From Acidobacteriaceae bacterium (GTDB taxonomy: Bacteria > Acidobacteriota > Terriglobia > Terriglobales > Acidobacteriaceae), in contig DAHUXR010000003.1 in NCBI GenBank assembly GCA_027307045.1, positions 33,342-97,341 of the forward strand: a stretch of 64,000 nucleotides of DNA. The letters are read 5' to 3'. Each line of letters opens with the position of its first letter. Within the stretch, counting starts at the first letter, position 1. The position numbers and the translations under genes were made by a program. The notes beneath the pieces were generated by a model. The model did not search any database. It had not been told where the DNA came from and saw nothing but the letters and a program-made list of their open reading frames with translations. Of the stretch, positions 10,101 to 19,184 are shown piece after piece.

Positions 10101-13100
10101 TTCACTACAGGCAGTGCGCGTGGTGACGCGCATCCGGCAAGGATTGGGTGTGGCGATGACGGTAGCAGATCTGTTTGCGCACCCGGTGCTGGCGGATCTG
10201 GCCGGTAGTCTGAAGGGCGCAATGCCAGTTGATCTGCCGCCAATTGTGCGCGTGGAGCGCGGCGCGCGGCTGCCGTTGTCTTTTGCGCAGCAACGCTTGT
10301 TTTTTTTGGCGCAGATGGAAGAGGCAAGCAAGGCATATCACGTGCCTTGGGGCTTGCATTTGAGGGGCGAACTGGACACGGCAGCCTTGCGGCGAGCGCT
10401 GGACCGGATTGTGGCGCGGCATGAGGCTTTGCGGACTACTTTTGTCTTGCTTGATGGAGAGCCTGTGCAGCGCATTGCCTCCGCTGCGGACAGCCGGTTT
10501 CATCTGCTGGAGCGCGATCTGCAGCGGCAACGGGATGCACCGACGGAACTGAATCGTCTTCTCGCTGAGCACGCTAACGCTTCTTTTAATTTGCAAATTG
10601 GGCCATTGATTCGCGGGCTATTGGTTCGCGAGTCCGAAGATGAGCACACGCTTCTGATCACCATGCACCATATCGTCTCCGATGGGTGGTCGTTGGGGGT
10701 TTTCCGTAATGAGTTGAGCCAATTGTATAGCGCCTTCCGTCGTGAAGAAGAGGACCCATTGCCGGAATTAGAAGTCCAGTATGCAGACTATGCGATGTGG
10801 GAACGGCGGTGGCTGGAAGGAGAGGTGCTGAGGCAGCAGAGCGAGTACTGGAAAGAAGCTTTGCAGGGCGCTCCCGCCTTCCTTGAGTTGCCCACGGACC
10901 ACGCACGACCCGCGCAGCAGGATTATAGAGGAGGAGTGGAGGAACTGGTGCTGGAGCATGGGCTCACGGCGGGGCTGAAAGAGCTGAGCTGGCGGCAGGG
11001 AACAACCTTATATATGACGCTCCTGGCAGGCTGGGCAGCATTGCTCGCGCGCCTGTCAGGCCAGGGGGAAGCGGTGATCGGCACGTCGGTAGCAAACCGG
11101 GGACGGGCAGAGATCGAAGGAGTGATTGGATTTTTTGCAAATACTCTGGCTCTGCGGGTGGATGTAAGTGGCGCAATATCAGTGAAAGAGTTGCTGAAGC
11201 AGGTGAAGGAAGTGTCCTTGCGAGGGCAACAGAATCACAATCTGCCGTTTGAGCGGGTAGTGGAGATAGTGCAGCCTGAGCGGAGTCTGACTCACAATCC
11301 CTTGTTTCAAGTTTCGTTTGCATGGCAGAACGCGCCGGAAGGATCCATGCTGCTTCCCGGGGTGGAAGCGAAGCCGCTCGAGTCGCTGCCTTACCAGCCG
11401 GCAAAATTCGATTTGACGCTTTTTATGCGTGAGGCAAATGGAACGATCACCGGTGAATTGGAATATGCTACCTCGCTGTTTGAGCCCGGCACCGTCAGAC
11501 GCTATCGGGAATATTTCCGCAGGCTGCTGGAGGGGATGGTAGCGCATGATTGGGAGATGGTGGACCGGCTGGGTATGCTCAGTGAGAGCGAGCGAGAGCA
11601 GGTCCTATACCGGTGGAATGCGACCGCGGTCGAATTTCCGTCGAACAAGACCCTCCCCGAGTTATTCGCGGAGCAGGTGGAGAGGACGCCAAAAGCGGTG
11701 GCGGTGGAATATGAAGGCCGGCAGTTGACATATCGCCAACTGAATCGGCAGGCGAATCAGCTGGCGAATTATCTGCAAACTTTGGGAGTGAAGCCGGAGA
11801 TGCGGGTGGCACTCTGCGTAGAGCGGAGTTTGGAGATGATCGTAGGGCTCATGGCCATACTCAAGGCCGGGGGCGCTTACGTGCCATTGGATCCGGCCTA
11901 TCCGCAGGAACGTTTGCAGTACATGCTGGAGAATAGTGGACCGGTCGTTCTGCTGACGCAAGCTCAAGTGATGGAGCGTTTGGGGCCATTGCCGGCCAGC
12001 CTCGCAACGTTGGATTTGACCGATACTTCTTCCTGGGCCAACCAACCGAGGAGCAATCCGGAGACTCTCGGCGCAGGGTTTACCCCAGCGCATTTGGCTT
12101 ACATCGTTTACACATCCGGTTCCACAGGCAAACCCAAAGGCGTGATGGTGAGCAACCAGAATCTTGTGAGTTCAACCTTTGCCAGAAAACTGGCTTACGG
12201 TGATTTGGGCCGTTTTTTGCTGCTGTCTTCCATCTCCTTTGATAGTTCGGTGGCTGGTATTTTTGGAAGTCTTCTCCATGGCGGTACGCTAGTGATCGCC
12301 AGTAGCGATGTCGTTCGCGATCCGTTGCGTCTCAACATGGAGCTTCAGCGCCTGGGAGTGGAAACCCTGCTCTGTGTTCCATCCTTATATAAGCACCTTT
12401 TGGAATATTCTGTCGGCCATGGAAAAAAGAAACAGCTTTCCCGGGTCATCGTTGCCGGCGAGGCTTGTCCCTCGGACTTAGTCGCGAAGTCAGCCCAGCA
12501 GCAACCCCAGGTTGAGCTATTCAACGAGTACGGGCCCAGCGAAGCTACGGTGTGGGCGAGCATGTACCGTTGCGCCGATCCATTGGGTAGCCAATCGGTG
12601 CCGATCGGGCGGCCGATTGCGAATACGCGGGTGTACATCCTGGACAGGTATGGAGAACCAGCGCCGATTGGAGTAGCGGGGGAGCTGTACATCGGCGGAG
12701 CAGGAGTGGCACGAGGATACCTGAACCGCAGTGAACTGACGGCGGAGCGTTTTGTGCCCGATCCGTACGCAGCCGAGGCGGGCACTCGCATGTACAAGAC
12801 AGGCGATGTGGGCAGATGGCTGGCGGACGGGAAACTGGAATTTCTGGGACGGAATGATGAACAGGTGAAGATTCGCGGGTTCAGAATTGAGGTTGGAGAG
12901 ATAGCAGAGCGGCTAGAGGAACATCCGGCAGTGGAGGAAGCGGTAGTGATAGCGCGGGAAGATGCGCCTGGAGAGAAGCGTCTGGTGGCCTACTATTCGC
13001 CTTCAACTCTGCACACTTTTCCTGATCCCGAATCCCGATCTTCCGACCTTCGTTCGTTCCTCTCCAGACGTTTGCCGGAGCACATGGTGCCGGCAGCGTA

Positions 13101-13533
13101 TGTGTTGCTTGAGTCGTTTCCATTGACGCCGAATGGCAAGCTGGATCGTAAGGCTTTGCCGGCGCCAACGGGGAAAGCCTATGCGGTGCGTCAGTATGAA
13201 CCTCCACAGGGAAACCTTGAGACTGCCCTGGCAGAAATCTGGGCGGAGGTCCTTAAATTGGAGCGGGTGGGTCGTCACGATGACTTCTTCGCATTGGGCG
13301 GACAATCCCTGCTCGCGCTCCGAGTGCTGTACCGCGTGAATGACTGCTTCCAGATGGAACTCTCTGTGCGGGTACTTCTTGAGCATTCGGTACTGATGGA
13401 TTTTGCGCAGAAACTGCGATCTTGTTCTGGACGCAAGCCGGAGGAATTGGAAAAAATAGCGACGATTTGGCTTAGGATCCATGGGATGACCTCTGAAGAA
13501 CTCAAAGCCGCTCTTGTTCGCTATACTGCTTGA
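7132..13533 (+). CDS. Nonribosomal peptide synthetase (A-nMT-PCP-C-A-PCP)
   Basis: About 2133 residues. ATG at 7132 is preferred over the in-frame GTG at 7126 because AGGGG lies just upstream of it. The protein starts directly in the linker before an A domain (LSDAERQQIFHEWN), with no C domain. A3 carries YTSGSTGVPKA and NLYGPTETTT. An N-methyltransferase (VWEIGCGTGML, about residue 555) is inserted between A8 and A9, and A3 resumes at LPEYMVPAVYV. Then come a carrier (LGGHSL), an LCL-type C domain (HHIVSDGWS), A4 (YTSGSTGKPKG, NEYGPSEATV), a carrier with the variant LGGQSL, and a short tail similar to that of the preceding NRPS. Read by eye, A3 pocket residues D-L-Y-N-N-A-L-T-Y resemble alanine codes, so N-methyl-Ala is a tentative guess; A4 (D-S-A-L-I-A-E-V-W) is unassigned. 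There is no thioesterase. A 151-bp gap separates it from the upstream NRPS, so co-transcription is likely. Confidence 0.95.
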   Translation: MNKPNGMLSDAERQQIFHEWNNTHAEYPEVCIHELFEAQVKRTPEATAVAFGSERVSYAELNRRANRLAHYLHTKGVRPEERVGICAERGVEMVVGLLAVLKAGGAYVPLDPKYPEERLQYMVKDSAPVAVLTQRSTDALLRRIGNGISVIGLDGVAQSREAAEEINPERTSIRLTPGHLAYVIYTSGSTGVPKAVMLEHRNAVNLICWAHTVFSDDVLSRTLFSTSLNFDLAVYECFVPLTCGGCIHVVSNALDLAGGGVDVTLINTVPSVMKTLLEERAVPAAVQAMNVAGEPLRRELVESIFAGTEVKQVCNLYGPTETTTYSTWVRMKREDGFIAHIGRPLANTRVYILDEKMDPVPVGVEGEIYIGGAGVARGYLNRNELTAERFVPDPYSAQAGARMYKTGDLGRWLADGNLEFLGRNDEQVKVRGFRIELGEIAARLKEHSAVAEAVIVAREDVPGEKHLVAYYVMDSACRGSEGYGTREALKAEQVNGWATTYDAICNEWASVADPTFNTAGWISFYTGQPIAAQEMREWLDGTVKRVKALQPKRVWEIGCGTGMLLFRIAPECAFYRGTDISVAALNFLRQQLQRPELHMPHVVLERKAAHEFGDISKLQPFDLLLMNSVVQHFPDLEYLMTVLAGAVETLETGGAIFIGDVRNYSLLEAFHTSAQLYEATDSLSCDALLYRVQKSIHQEGQLLISPEFFTALPQRLPQITRVEIDLKRGQAHNELTSFRYDVVLHVCRPVLLLECPWIDWSAENWSLERLREILGRDHPEVLGVAGIPDARVQRDVIASRILRSGNRPATVGALRRQLEGERPCAVELEDIWSLEKDLPYTIEVRWSKTGAGLCDVLFRRCGNAKSTKQAAKVTFPGENTVLGPLHVYSNDPLKPRLAEGLVGELRSWLQAKLPEYMVPAVYVQLEQMPLTANGKLDRKALPAPEADAYARQAYETPQGETEEMLAAIWSELLQAKRVGRRDNFFGLGGHSLQAVRVVTRIRQGLGVAMTVADLFAHPVLADLAGSLKGAMPVDLPPIVRVERGARLPLSFAQQRLFFLAQMEEASKAYHVPWGLHLRGELDTAALRRALDRIVARHEALRTTFVLLDGEPVQRIASAADSRFHLLERDLQRQRDAPTELNRLLAEHANASFNLQIGPLIRGLLVRESEDEHTLLITMHHIVSDGWSLGVFRNELSQLYSAFRREEEDPLPELEVQYADYAMWERRWLEGEVLRQQSEYWKEALQGAPAFLELPTDHARPAQQDYRGGVEELVLEHGLTAGLKELSWRQGTTLYMTLLAGWAALLARLSGQGEAVIGTSVANRGRAEIEGVIGFFANTLALRVDVSGAISVKELLKQVKEVSLRGQQNHNLPFERVVEIVQPERSLTHNPLFQVSFAWQNAPEGSMLLPGVEAKPLESLPYQPAKFDLTLFMREANGTITGELEYATSLFEPGTVRRYREYFRRLLEGMVAHDWEMVDRLGMLSESEREQVLYRWNATAVEFPSNKTLPELFAEQVERTPKAVAVEYEGRQLTYRQLNRQANQLANYLQTLGVKPEMRVALCVERSLEMIVGLMAILKAGGAYVPLDPAYPQERLQYMLENSGPVVLLTQAQVMERLGPLPASLATLDLTDTSSWANQPRSNPETLGAGFTPAHLAYIVYTSGSTGKPKGVMVSNQNLVSSTFARKLAYGDLGRFLLLSSISFDSSVAGIFGSLLHGGTLVIASSDVVRDPLRLNMELQRLGVETLLCVPSLYKHLLEYSVGHGKKKQLSRVIVAGEACPSDLVAKSAQQQPQVELFNEYGPSEATVWASMYRCADPLGSQSVPIGRPIANTRVYILDRYGEPAPIGVAGELYIGGAGVARGYLNRSELTAERFVPDPYAAEAGTRMYKTGDVGRWLADGKLEFLGRNDEQVKIRGFRIEVGEIAERLEEHPAVEEAVVIAREDAPGEKRLVAYYSPSTLHTFPDPESRSSDLRSFLSRRLPEHMVPAAYVLLESFPLTPNGKLDRKALPAPTGKAYAVRQYEPPQGNLETALAEIWAEVLKLERVGRHDDFFALGGQSLLALRVLYRVNDCFQMELSVRVLLEHSVLMDFAQKLRSCSGRKPEELEKIATIWLRIHGMTSEELKAALVRYTA

Positions 13534-13579
13534 TTTGATTTAAGTCGATTGAATTTGCTGATCCCAACCCGGAGGCCGG

Positions 13580-16009
13580 ATGCTTAGTCTCGCACAGAAT
13601 CTTCGATTTGCACTTCGCAGGTTAAAAAACAATCCTGGATTCACCATTGTGGCTGTGCTCACGCTAGCGTTGGGAATTGGCGCGAATACCGCGATGTTCA
13701 GCATCGTCAATGCTGTCCTGCTTCGGCCTCTCCCATATCGTGATCCGCAAAAACTCATGTTGCTTGCCGAGCATTGGCCGCAATTCCCCAGGCTGTCTCT
13801 TTCCTATCTCAATTACAAGGACTGGCGCGATCAGAGCCATTCCTTTGAAGCAATAGGAGCGGTTCGGAACAATCAGATGACGATGACGGGTGGCGCCGAA
13901 GCCGAACGGCTGCCCTCGCAAAACGTTACTGCCAATCTTTTTGACCTTTTAGGGGTCAAGCCGGAATTGGGGCGCGGGTTCTCTGACGCGGAAGATAAGC
14001 CGGGAGCGCCCCCTGTGGCGCTCATCAGCCATAGTCTCTGGGAGCGGCGATTTTCGTCTTCTCCCAGTGTGCTCAGTCAGGCCATCACACTGGATAATCA
14101 AAGTTATTCCATTATCGGTGTGATGCCGCCCCGTTTTGAGATTCTTCAGCAGGCCGCGGATGTCTTCTTACCGTTCGAACCCTGGGCAAGAACCCTGCCA
14201 GATGATCGTAGCTGGCATCCTGGAATCCTGCCTATAGCCCGTCTGAAACCGGATGTTTCACTCGAGCAGGCCCGCTCCGAGCTAGCCGTGATTGCCAAAC
14301 GGCTGGAGCAGAAATATCCGGAAACCAACAACAATGTGACATCACTGGTCGATCCAATGCTGGAGCAGATTGTGCAGAACGTTCACACCGCGCTTTGGGT
14401 CTTGATTGGCGCAGTGGGAGTTGTGCTCCTGATTGCCTGTGCTAATGTCGCCAATCTTCTGCTCGTGCGCGCCACTGGCCGACGGCGCGAGATGGCAGTC
14501 TGCATCGCTCTGGGGGCCCGGCGCGCTGATATTATTCGCCAGCTGTTGACGGAAAGTATCCTGGTGGCTATTGCTGGGGGCGTTCTTGGGCTTGCCCTGG
14601 CCTGGGCCTCAATACCTCTTTTAGTACGGCTGGCGGGAAGCAGCCTTCCACGCAGCAGTAGCATTTCTATGGATCCATGGGTACTGGGTTTCACTGCCCT
14701 GATTGCATTTGTAGCGGGCATCCTGTTTGGGCTGGCACCCGCGCGCCATACGTGGAACATCGACCTGCGTGAAACTCTGAATGAGACCAACCGCGGCGGG
14801 TCTGTCCGCGCCGTTTTGCGTACACGCGCCGTCCTGGTTGTTTCTGAGATCGCTTTGGCAATGTTGCTGCTGGTTGGGGCCGGTCTTCTATTCAAGAGTT
14901 TCGCGCGCCTTTCCCAGGTTTCTCCGGGTTTCTCTATCGATCACATCTTGATCGCGAATATAGTGCGTTCGCCTGCCGCGTACAGTGATCGGAATGTGCG
15001 CTTGAACTTCTTCGACCGCCTTTTTGAGCAAGTGTCGGCCCTGCCCGGTGTGCGCTCAGTTGGAGCTGTGTCCGTTCTGCCCGTCACCGGCATCGGGTCG
15101 GCTCTGCACTTTAATATTCAGGGGCGGCCCCCCCGGTCCCCCGCGGAATACACGATCACCGGCTATCGTGTGGTCAGCGCAGGCTACTTAAAAACAATGG
15201 GAGTGCCGCTTATCTCCGGCAGGTGGATTGAAGATCGCGACCGCGAAGGAGCTCCTGGAGCTGTCGTGGTAAATTCCAGCTTTGCGCGCACCCATTTTCC
15301 GAACCAGTCTCCGCTCGGCCAGCATATCCAGCTTGGATCCTCACCGAGTCCCGACGTTCCATGGATGGAAATTGTCGGGATCATTGCTGATGTGAAGCAG
15401 TCTCTGGCCAGCGAGTCTTCTTCAGAGATATACCTCCCTTTTCGCCAGGCGGACCAGGTGCTTCCAGTCACGACGCTGTCCCTGGTAGTGCGCACCGCTG
15501 GAGACCCATTGGCGCAGGCCAATTCCTTACGCGAGGCAGTGCATAACATCGATCCTAATCAACCGATTACCTCAATCCAAAGCATGGAAGAGAACATCTC
15601 GCAGTCCATCTCTCAGCCGCGATTTCGCACCGTTCTGTTAGCGGTCTTTGCCGGCATCGCTCTGGTGCTTGCGGCGGTTGGCATTTTCGGCGTCATGGCG
15701 TACTCGGTTGCCCAGCGCACTCGGGAACTCGGGCTGCGGATGGCCCTGGGGGCATCCCGCGGCCAAGTCCTGCAATTGGTCCTGGCCCATGGCGTGCGCC
15801 TGACGCTGATAGGTGTGGCCATTGGAATGACGGCCACATTCCTCCTCACTCGTTATGTGTCCAGTTTGTTGTTCAACGTTCCTGCTTACGATCCCATGAC
15901 ATTGGTGGGTGTGGTTGCAGCATTGATTGTAATTTCACTCTGTGCTTGTTACCTTCCTGCTCGGCGCGCCACCCTGGTTGATCCGATTGTGGCCCTGAGA
16001 GAAGAGTAA
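13580..16009 (+). CDS. ADOP-type (MacB/FtsX-like) duplicated orphan ABC permease
   Basis: 809 residues with two FtsX/MacB-PCD halves. The N-terminus (LRRLKNNPGFTIVAVLTLAL, then GIGANTAMFSIVNAVLLRPL) is the hallmark of the acidobacterial duplicated orphan permease family. A first FtsX bundle follows (about residues 270-450; LLIACANVANLLLVRATGRR and a glycine-rich pair of helices), then a second periplasmic region and a C-terminal bundle (about 680-809; LVLAAVGIFGVMAYSVAQRT, RELGLRMALGASRGQVLQLV, ending VDPIVALREE). It is an inner-membrane protein; no partner ATPase gene is seen nearby, hence orphan. GGAGG precedes ATG. It starts 47 bp after the NRPS stop, so it may be co-transcribed and could take part in export or self-resistance for the NRPS product; that role is inference, as such permeases are widespread in this phylum. 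Confidence 0.93.
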   Translation: MLSLAQNLRFALRRLKNNPGFTIVAVLTLALGIGANTAMFSIVNAVLLRPLPYRDPQKLMLLAEHWPQFPRLSLSYLNYKDWRDQSHSFEAIGAVRNNQMTMTGGAEAERLPSQNVTANLFDLLGVKPELGRGFSDAEDKPGAPPVALISHSLWERRFSSSPSVLSQAITLDNQSYSIIGVMPPRFEILQQAADVFLPFEPWARTLPDDRSWHPGILPIARLKPDVSLEQARSELAVIAKRLEQKYPETNNNVTSLVDPMLEQIVQNVHTALWVLIGAVGVVLLIACANVANLLLVRATGRRREMAVCIALGARRADIIRQLLTESILVAIAGGVLGLALAWASIPLLVRLAGSSLPRSSSISMDPWVLGFTALIAFVAGILFGLAPARHTWNIDLRETLNETNRGGSVRAVLRTRAVLVVSEIALAMLLLVGAGLLFKSFARLSQVSPGFSIDHILIANIVRSPAAYSDRNVRLNFFDRLFEQVSALPGVRSVGAVSVLPVTGIGSALHFNIQGRPPRSPAEYTITGYRVVSAGYLKTMGVPLISGRWIEDRDREGAPGAVVVNSSFARTHFPNQSPLGQHIQLGSSPSPDVPWMEIVGIIADVKQSLASESSSEIYLPFRQADQVLPVTTLSLVVRTAGDPLAQANSLREAVHNIDPNQPITSIQSMEENISQSISQPRFRTVLLAVFAGIALVLAAVGIFGVMAYSVAQRTRELGLRMALGASRGQVLQLVLAHGVRLTLIGVAIGMTATFLLTRYVSSLLFNVPAYDPMTLVGVVAALIVISLCACYLPARRATLVDPIVALREE

Positions 16010-16032
16010 CAGGACGAGGCGAAACAAGTTTC

Positions 16033-17121
16033 ATGGACGCAACCATCTTGATCATCGGCAGCGGATCTTTGACGCGTGCCATCTCTTATTCCCTGGCCTT
16101 ATTGCCATCGCGGCCTCATCGCGTGATAGTTTGTGCCCGCTCCAGAGATAAATTGAATGAGATCATTTATGTCTCACGCGCCAAGGCTGCAAGCGCGCAC
16201 TCGCCGGCGAAATTTGAGACCGTCGAATTTGACCCCGAATCAGGTGATGCCTGCAGGCTGCTTTCATCACTACAACCTGACATAATAATTAATTGCGCTT
16301 CGTATTACTCCCCGTGGGAATGGATTCACCAACCTTCATTGTGGACGCAGCTGCTCCGCGGCGCGGGATTCGGTTTCACGTTGCCATTGCAGGCAGCTTT
16401 TGCAATCAAATTTGCTAAAGCCGTGGCTGCTCATTCGCGGCCAGTGCTTTTTATCAATGGCTGCTATCCTGATGCGGTCAACCCACTCTTGCGCGCCCTG
16501 GGCCTTCCTGTGTTTTGCGGCATCGGCAATATTGCTCTTGTGGCGGCAAGCTTGCGGTCTTCTCTTGGTCTTATGTCCGGCCAGCGCTTACAAGTCATGG
16601 CTCATCACCTGCATTTATACACACCAAAACCTGGAGTGGATGAAGCACAGGTCTGGGTTGATGGGAAACATTGCGAGAACGTAACCGGCTTGCTGGTAAA
16701 CCAACGGACAAGCAATGGCTTAGAAGTCAATAAAGTAATTGGGTGTACAGCCGCTGTCTTGCTGCGCGACATCCTTGACGGAAGCGGTAAGGAAACCCAC
16801 GTCCCTGGCCCATTTGGACTTCCCGGAGGATATCCGGTGCGCGTAGTGGGTGCACGCATGGAACTGAATTTACCGGCCAATCTTTCAGAATGTGAGGCAA
16901 TTGCGTGGAATGAAAGAATTGCAGTTGCGGATGGAGTAAGGATACTTTCCAATGGAAACGTGGAATTCGGAGAAGAGACGAAGCTTGCGCTCAGGCAATA
17001 TATACCCCAAATATCCGAGGGCTTTCACGCCAGCGAGATAGATAAAGTCATACAATCACTGCTGCAACTCCGGCAGAGGCTGACAAGAGAGAAGGTTCAC
17101 CCACTCAAGACTAATAAATGA
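16033..17121 (+). CDS. Rossmann-fold NAD(P)-binding protein, saccharopine/opine dehydrogenase-like
   Basis: 362 residues. The N-terminus ILIIGSGSLTRAISYSLA is a dinucleotide-binding loop after the first strand, followed by VIVCARSRDKL (second strand) and PDIIINCASYYSPWEW, the strand-4 region typical of saccharopine-dehydrogenase-like and SDR-like proteins. The rest has no motif I can name. It lies 23 bp after the ADOP permease in the same direction, so it probably belongs to the NRPS transcription unit and may reduce or otherwise tailor the peptide or a building block. I cannot name the substrate. Alternatives are an opine-type dehydrogenase or a non-enzymatic family member. Confidence 0.6.
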   Translation: MDATILIIGSGSLTRAISYSLALLPSRPHRVIVCARSRDKLNEIIYVSRAKAASAHSPAKFETVEFDPESGDACRLLSSLQPDIIINCASYYSPWEWIHQPSLWTQLLRGAGFGFTLPLQAAFAIKFAKAVAAHSRPVLFINGCYPDAVNPLLRALGLPVFCGIGNIALVAASLRSSLGLMSGQRLQVMAHHLHLYTPKPGVDEAQVWVDGKHCENVTGLLVNQRTSNGLEVNKVIGCTAAVLLRDILDGSGKETHVPGPFGLPGGYPVRVVGARMELNLPANLSECEAIAWNERIAVADGVRILSNGNVEFGEETKLALRQYIPQISEGFHASEIDKVIQSLLQLRQRLTREKVHPLKTNK

Positions 17122-17315
17122 ACTGGTCAACCATTAGCTGAAATTGGAGCGCTGCCAGCTAAAAGTTAAAAAGTGGGAACAGGACGATTGAAAGATGGAA
17201 TCTGTATGTGGGACTGATTGACTTCATTTCGGTAGGGGGACGGTAACCACCTTTTCTCGGCACGAACCGCTGGCAGGCATCACCCAATCAGCCTTGGGTA
17301 ATCTATTATCCTATT

Positions 17316-19184
17316 GTGCTTTTGTCGAACAGACCAATTGCCAAGATTCACGATTATGCTGCGGTTGGAGATTGTCGTTCCGCCGCCCTGGTTTCAAGAT
17401 ACGGATCAGTAGACTGGCTTTGCTGGCCTCGATTTGATAGTCCGTCGATTTTTGCCGCCATTCTCGATAAGGACAAAGGCGGCTATTGGTCGATATCACC
17501 GTCGGAACCGAGCCAGTTTGAGCGCGCTTACATTCGCGGATCCAATGTCCTGGAGACCCATTTTATTTGCACCACGGGCCGCGCAACCCTCACTGATCTC
17601 ATGCCAGTGGCTTCAGAAGAGTTCAAACGACGACACTTGCTGCCGGATCACGAACTTCTGCGGCAAATTGCATGTACAGAAGGGGAGATTAAGCTGAAGG
17701 TGGCATTCTGCCCTCGTGGCTACTATGGAACGAGAGAAGTGGAAATCAAGAATCTGGGCCCAAATGTTTTGCGACTGGAGATCGGGCGAGGCGCATATTC
17801 CTTGCGCGGCAATGTTCCTTTAAAGATCCATGGGAATGAAGCCCGCGGAGCGTTTTCAATGAGAGATGGTGACGTGCTTCAGTTCTCGCTCAGCTATTCT
17901 GAGGAGTCACCCGCTGTCCTGCCGGCATTGGGCGAAAATGCGACCGCGTCGATTAAGCGTTCCGTAAACTGGTGGCAGGGATGGGCGGCGCGAGCGAAAT
18001 ATCAGGGACCGTATCGTGACGCAGTCGTGCGCAGCGCTCTGGCGCTCAAACTGATGGCGTATGCGCCTTCAGGAGCAATCACAGCGGCCGTAACAACTTC
18101 ACTGCCTGAGCGAATTGGCGGCAGCCTCAACTGGGACTATCGGTACTGTTGGTTGCGTGACGCATCGCTGACCGTGCGTGCGCTTTTGGGCCTTGGCTAC
18201 ATCGAAGAAACAGAAAGTTTCATGACCTGGATGTTGCACGCCACGCGGTTGACCCAGCCTCGTTTGCGTGTCCTATATAACGTTTTCGGTGGGATCGCTC
18301 CTCGCGAAAAAGAACTGGATCTTGCGGGCTATTTCGATTCCCGGCCGGTACGCATTGGTAACGGGGCAAGACATCAGCTTCAACTTGACGTTTACGGTGA
18401 AGTGATAGAAGCCGCGGCCCAGTATGCACAGCGGCATGGACACTTCGACCGCACCACGCAAAAAGTCTTGATCGGCTTTGGAGAGTACGTTGCGGCACAC
18501 TGGAACCTTGCTGACGAAGGAATTTGGGAGCCACGATCCGGCGGAGCCAACCACACTCATTCGCGCCTGCTATGCTGGACGGCCCTTGATCGCCTGCTTG
18601 CTCTCAGCGACAAAGGCCTTCTGGATGGAGTGCCACGCCAGCAATTTGAACTGGAGCGCGGACGCATCCGGCAACAGATAGAACATCGCGCATGGAATGA
18701 TAACCTTCAGAGCTATGTAAGTGTCCTCGATGGTGACAGTGTGGATGCCACTCTGCTGCGCCTCCCATGGTATGGCTTTGAAGAAGCACAGTCGTCACGT
18801 ATGAAGAGCACTTATCGCAAAATCCGTCAGGAATTGAGCCCCGGTGACAGTCTCCTGTTTCGCTATCGGTCTCAGCCTCCCGAGGGCGCTTTTGGTATAT
18901 GCGGCTTCTGGGCCGTGGAGTATCTTGCGCTCGGCGGAGGTACGCTAAAAGAAGCCTACGACGTTTTTGATCAACTTCTCAAGTATGGAAATGATCTCGG
19001 CTTGTTTGCTGAGGAGATTGATCCTGGAACAAGAGACGCTCTGGGGAATTTCCCACAGGCCTTCACGCATATCGGTCTGATCAGCGCGGCGCTCACCCTG
19101 GAAGAAAAGGAACGTGGAGACTCTCATCCTGCCGCACAGACTGGCGAAAACGTTAAATTGGGCAGCCGCGAGGTGATCTCATGA
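17316..19184 (+). CDS. Glycoside hydrolase family 15 protein (glucoamylase/trehalase-like)
   Basis: 622 residues, cytosolic. The start IHDYAAVGDCRSAALVSRYG, then SVDWLCWPRFDSPSIFAAIL, is characteristic of bacterial GH15 proteins of the glucoamylase/trehalase type. The (alpha/alpha)6 barrel carries NWDYRYCWLRDASLTVRAL, GIWEPRSGGANHTHS with the likely general-acid Glu, and LFAEEIDPGTRDALGNFPQ with the likely general-base Glu. It should hydrolyse alpha-glucosidic bonds such as trehalose or maltooligosaccharides; the exact substrate cannot be told from sequence. The start is GTG (17316) or TTG (17322), without a strong Shine-Dalgarno. The stop overlaps the next gene by 4 bp, so the two are translationally coupled. 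Confidence 0.9.
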   Translation: MLLSNRPIAKIHDYAAVGDCRSAALVSRYGSVDWLCWPRFDSPSIFAAILDKDKGGYWSISPSEPSQFERAYIRGSNVLETHFICTTGRATLTDLMPVASEEFKRRHLLPDHELLRQIACTEGEIKLKVAFCPRGYYGTREVEIKNLGPNVLRLEIGRGAYSLRGNVPLKIHGNEARGAFSMRDGDVLQFSLSYSEESPAVLPALGENATASIKRSVNWWQGWAARAKYQGPYRDAVVRSALALKLMAYAPSGAITAAVTTSLPERIGGSLNWDYRYCWLRDASLTVRALLGLGYIEETESFMTWMLHATRLTQPRLRVLYNVFGGIAPREKELDLAGYFDSRPVRIGNGARHQLQLDVYGEVIEAAAQYAQRHGHFDRTTQKVLIGFGEYVAAHWNLADEGIWEPRSGGANHTHSRLLCWTALDRLLALSDKGLLDGVPRQQFELERGRIRQQIEHRAWNDNLQSYVSVLDGDSVDATLLRLPWYGFEEAQSSRMKSTYRKIRQELSPGDSLLFRYRSQPPEGAFGICGFWAVEYLALGGGTLKEAYDVFDQLLKYGNDLGLFAEEIDPGTRDALGNFPQAFTHIGLISAALTLEEKERGDSHPAAQTGENVKLGSREVIS

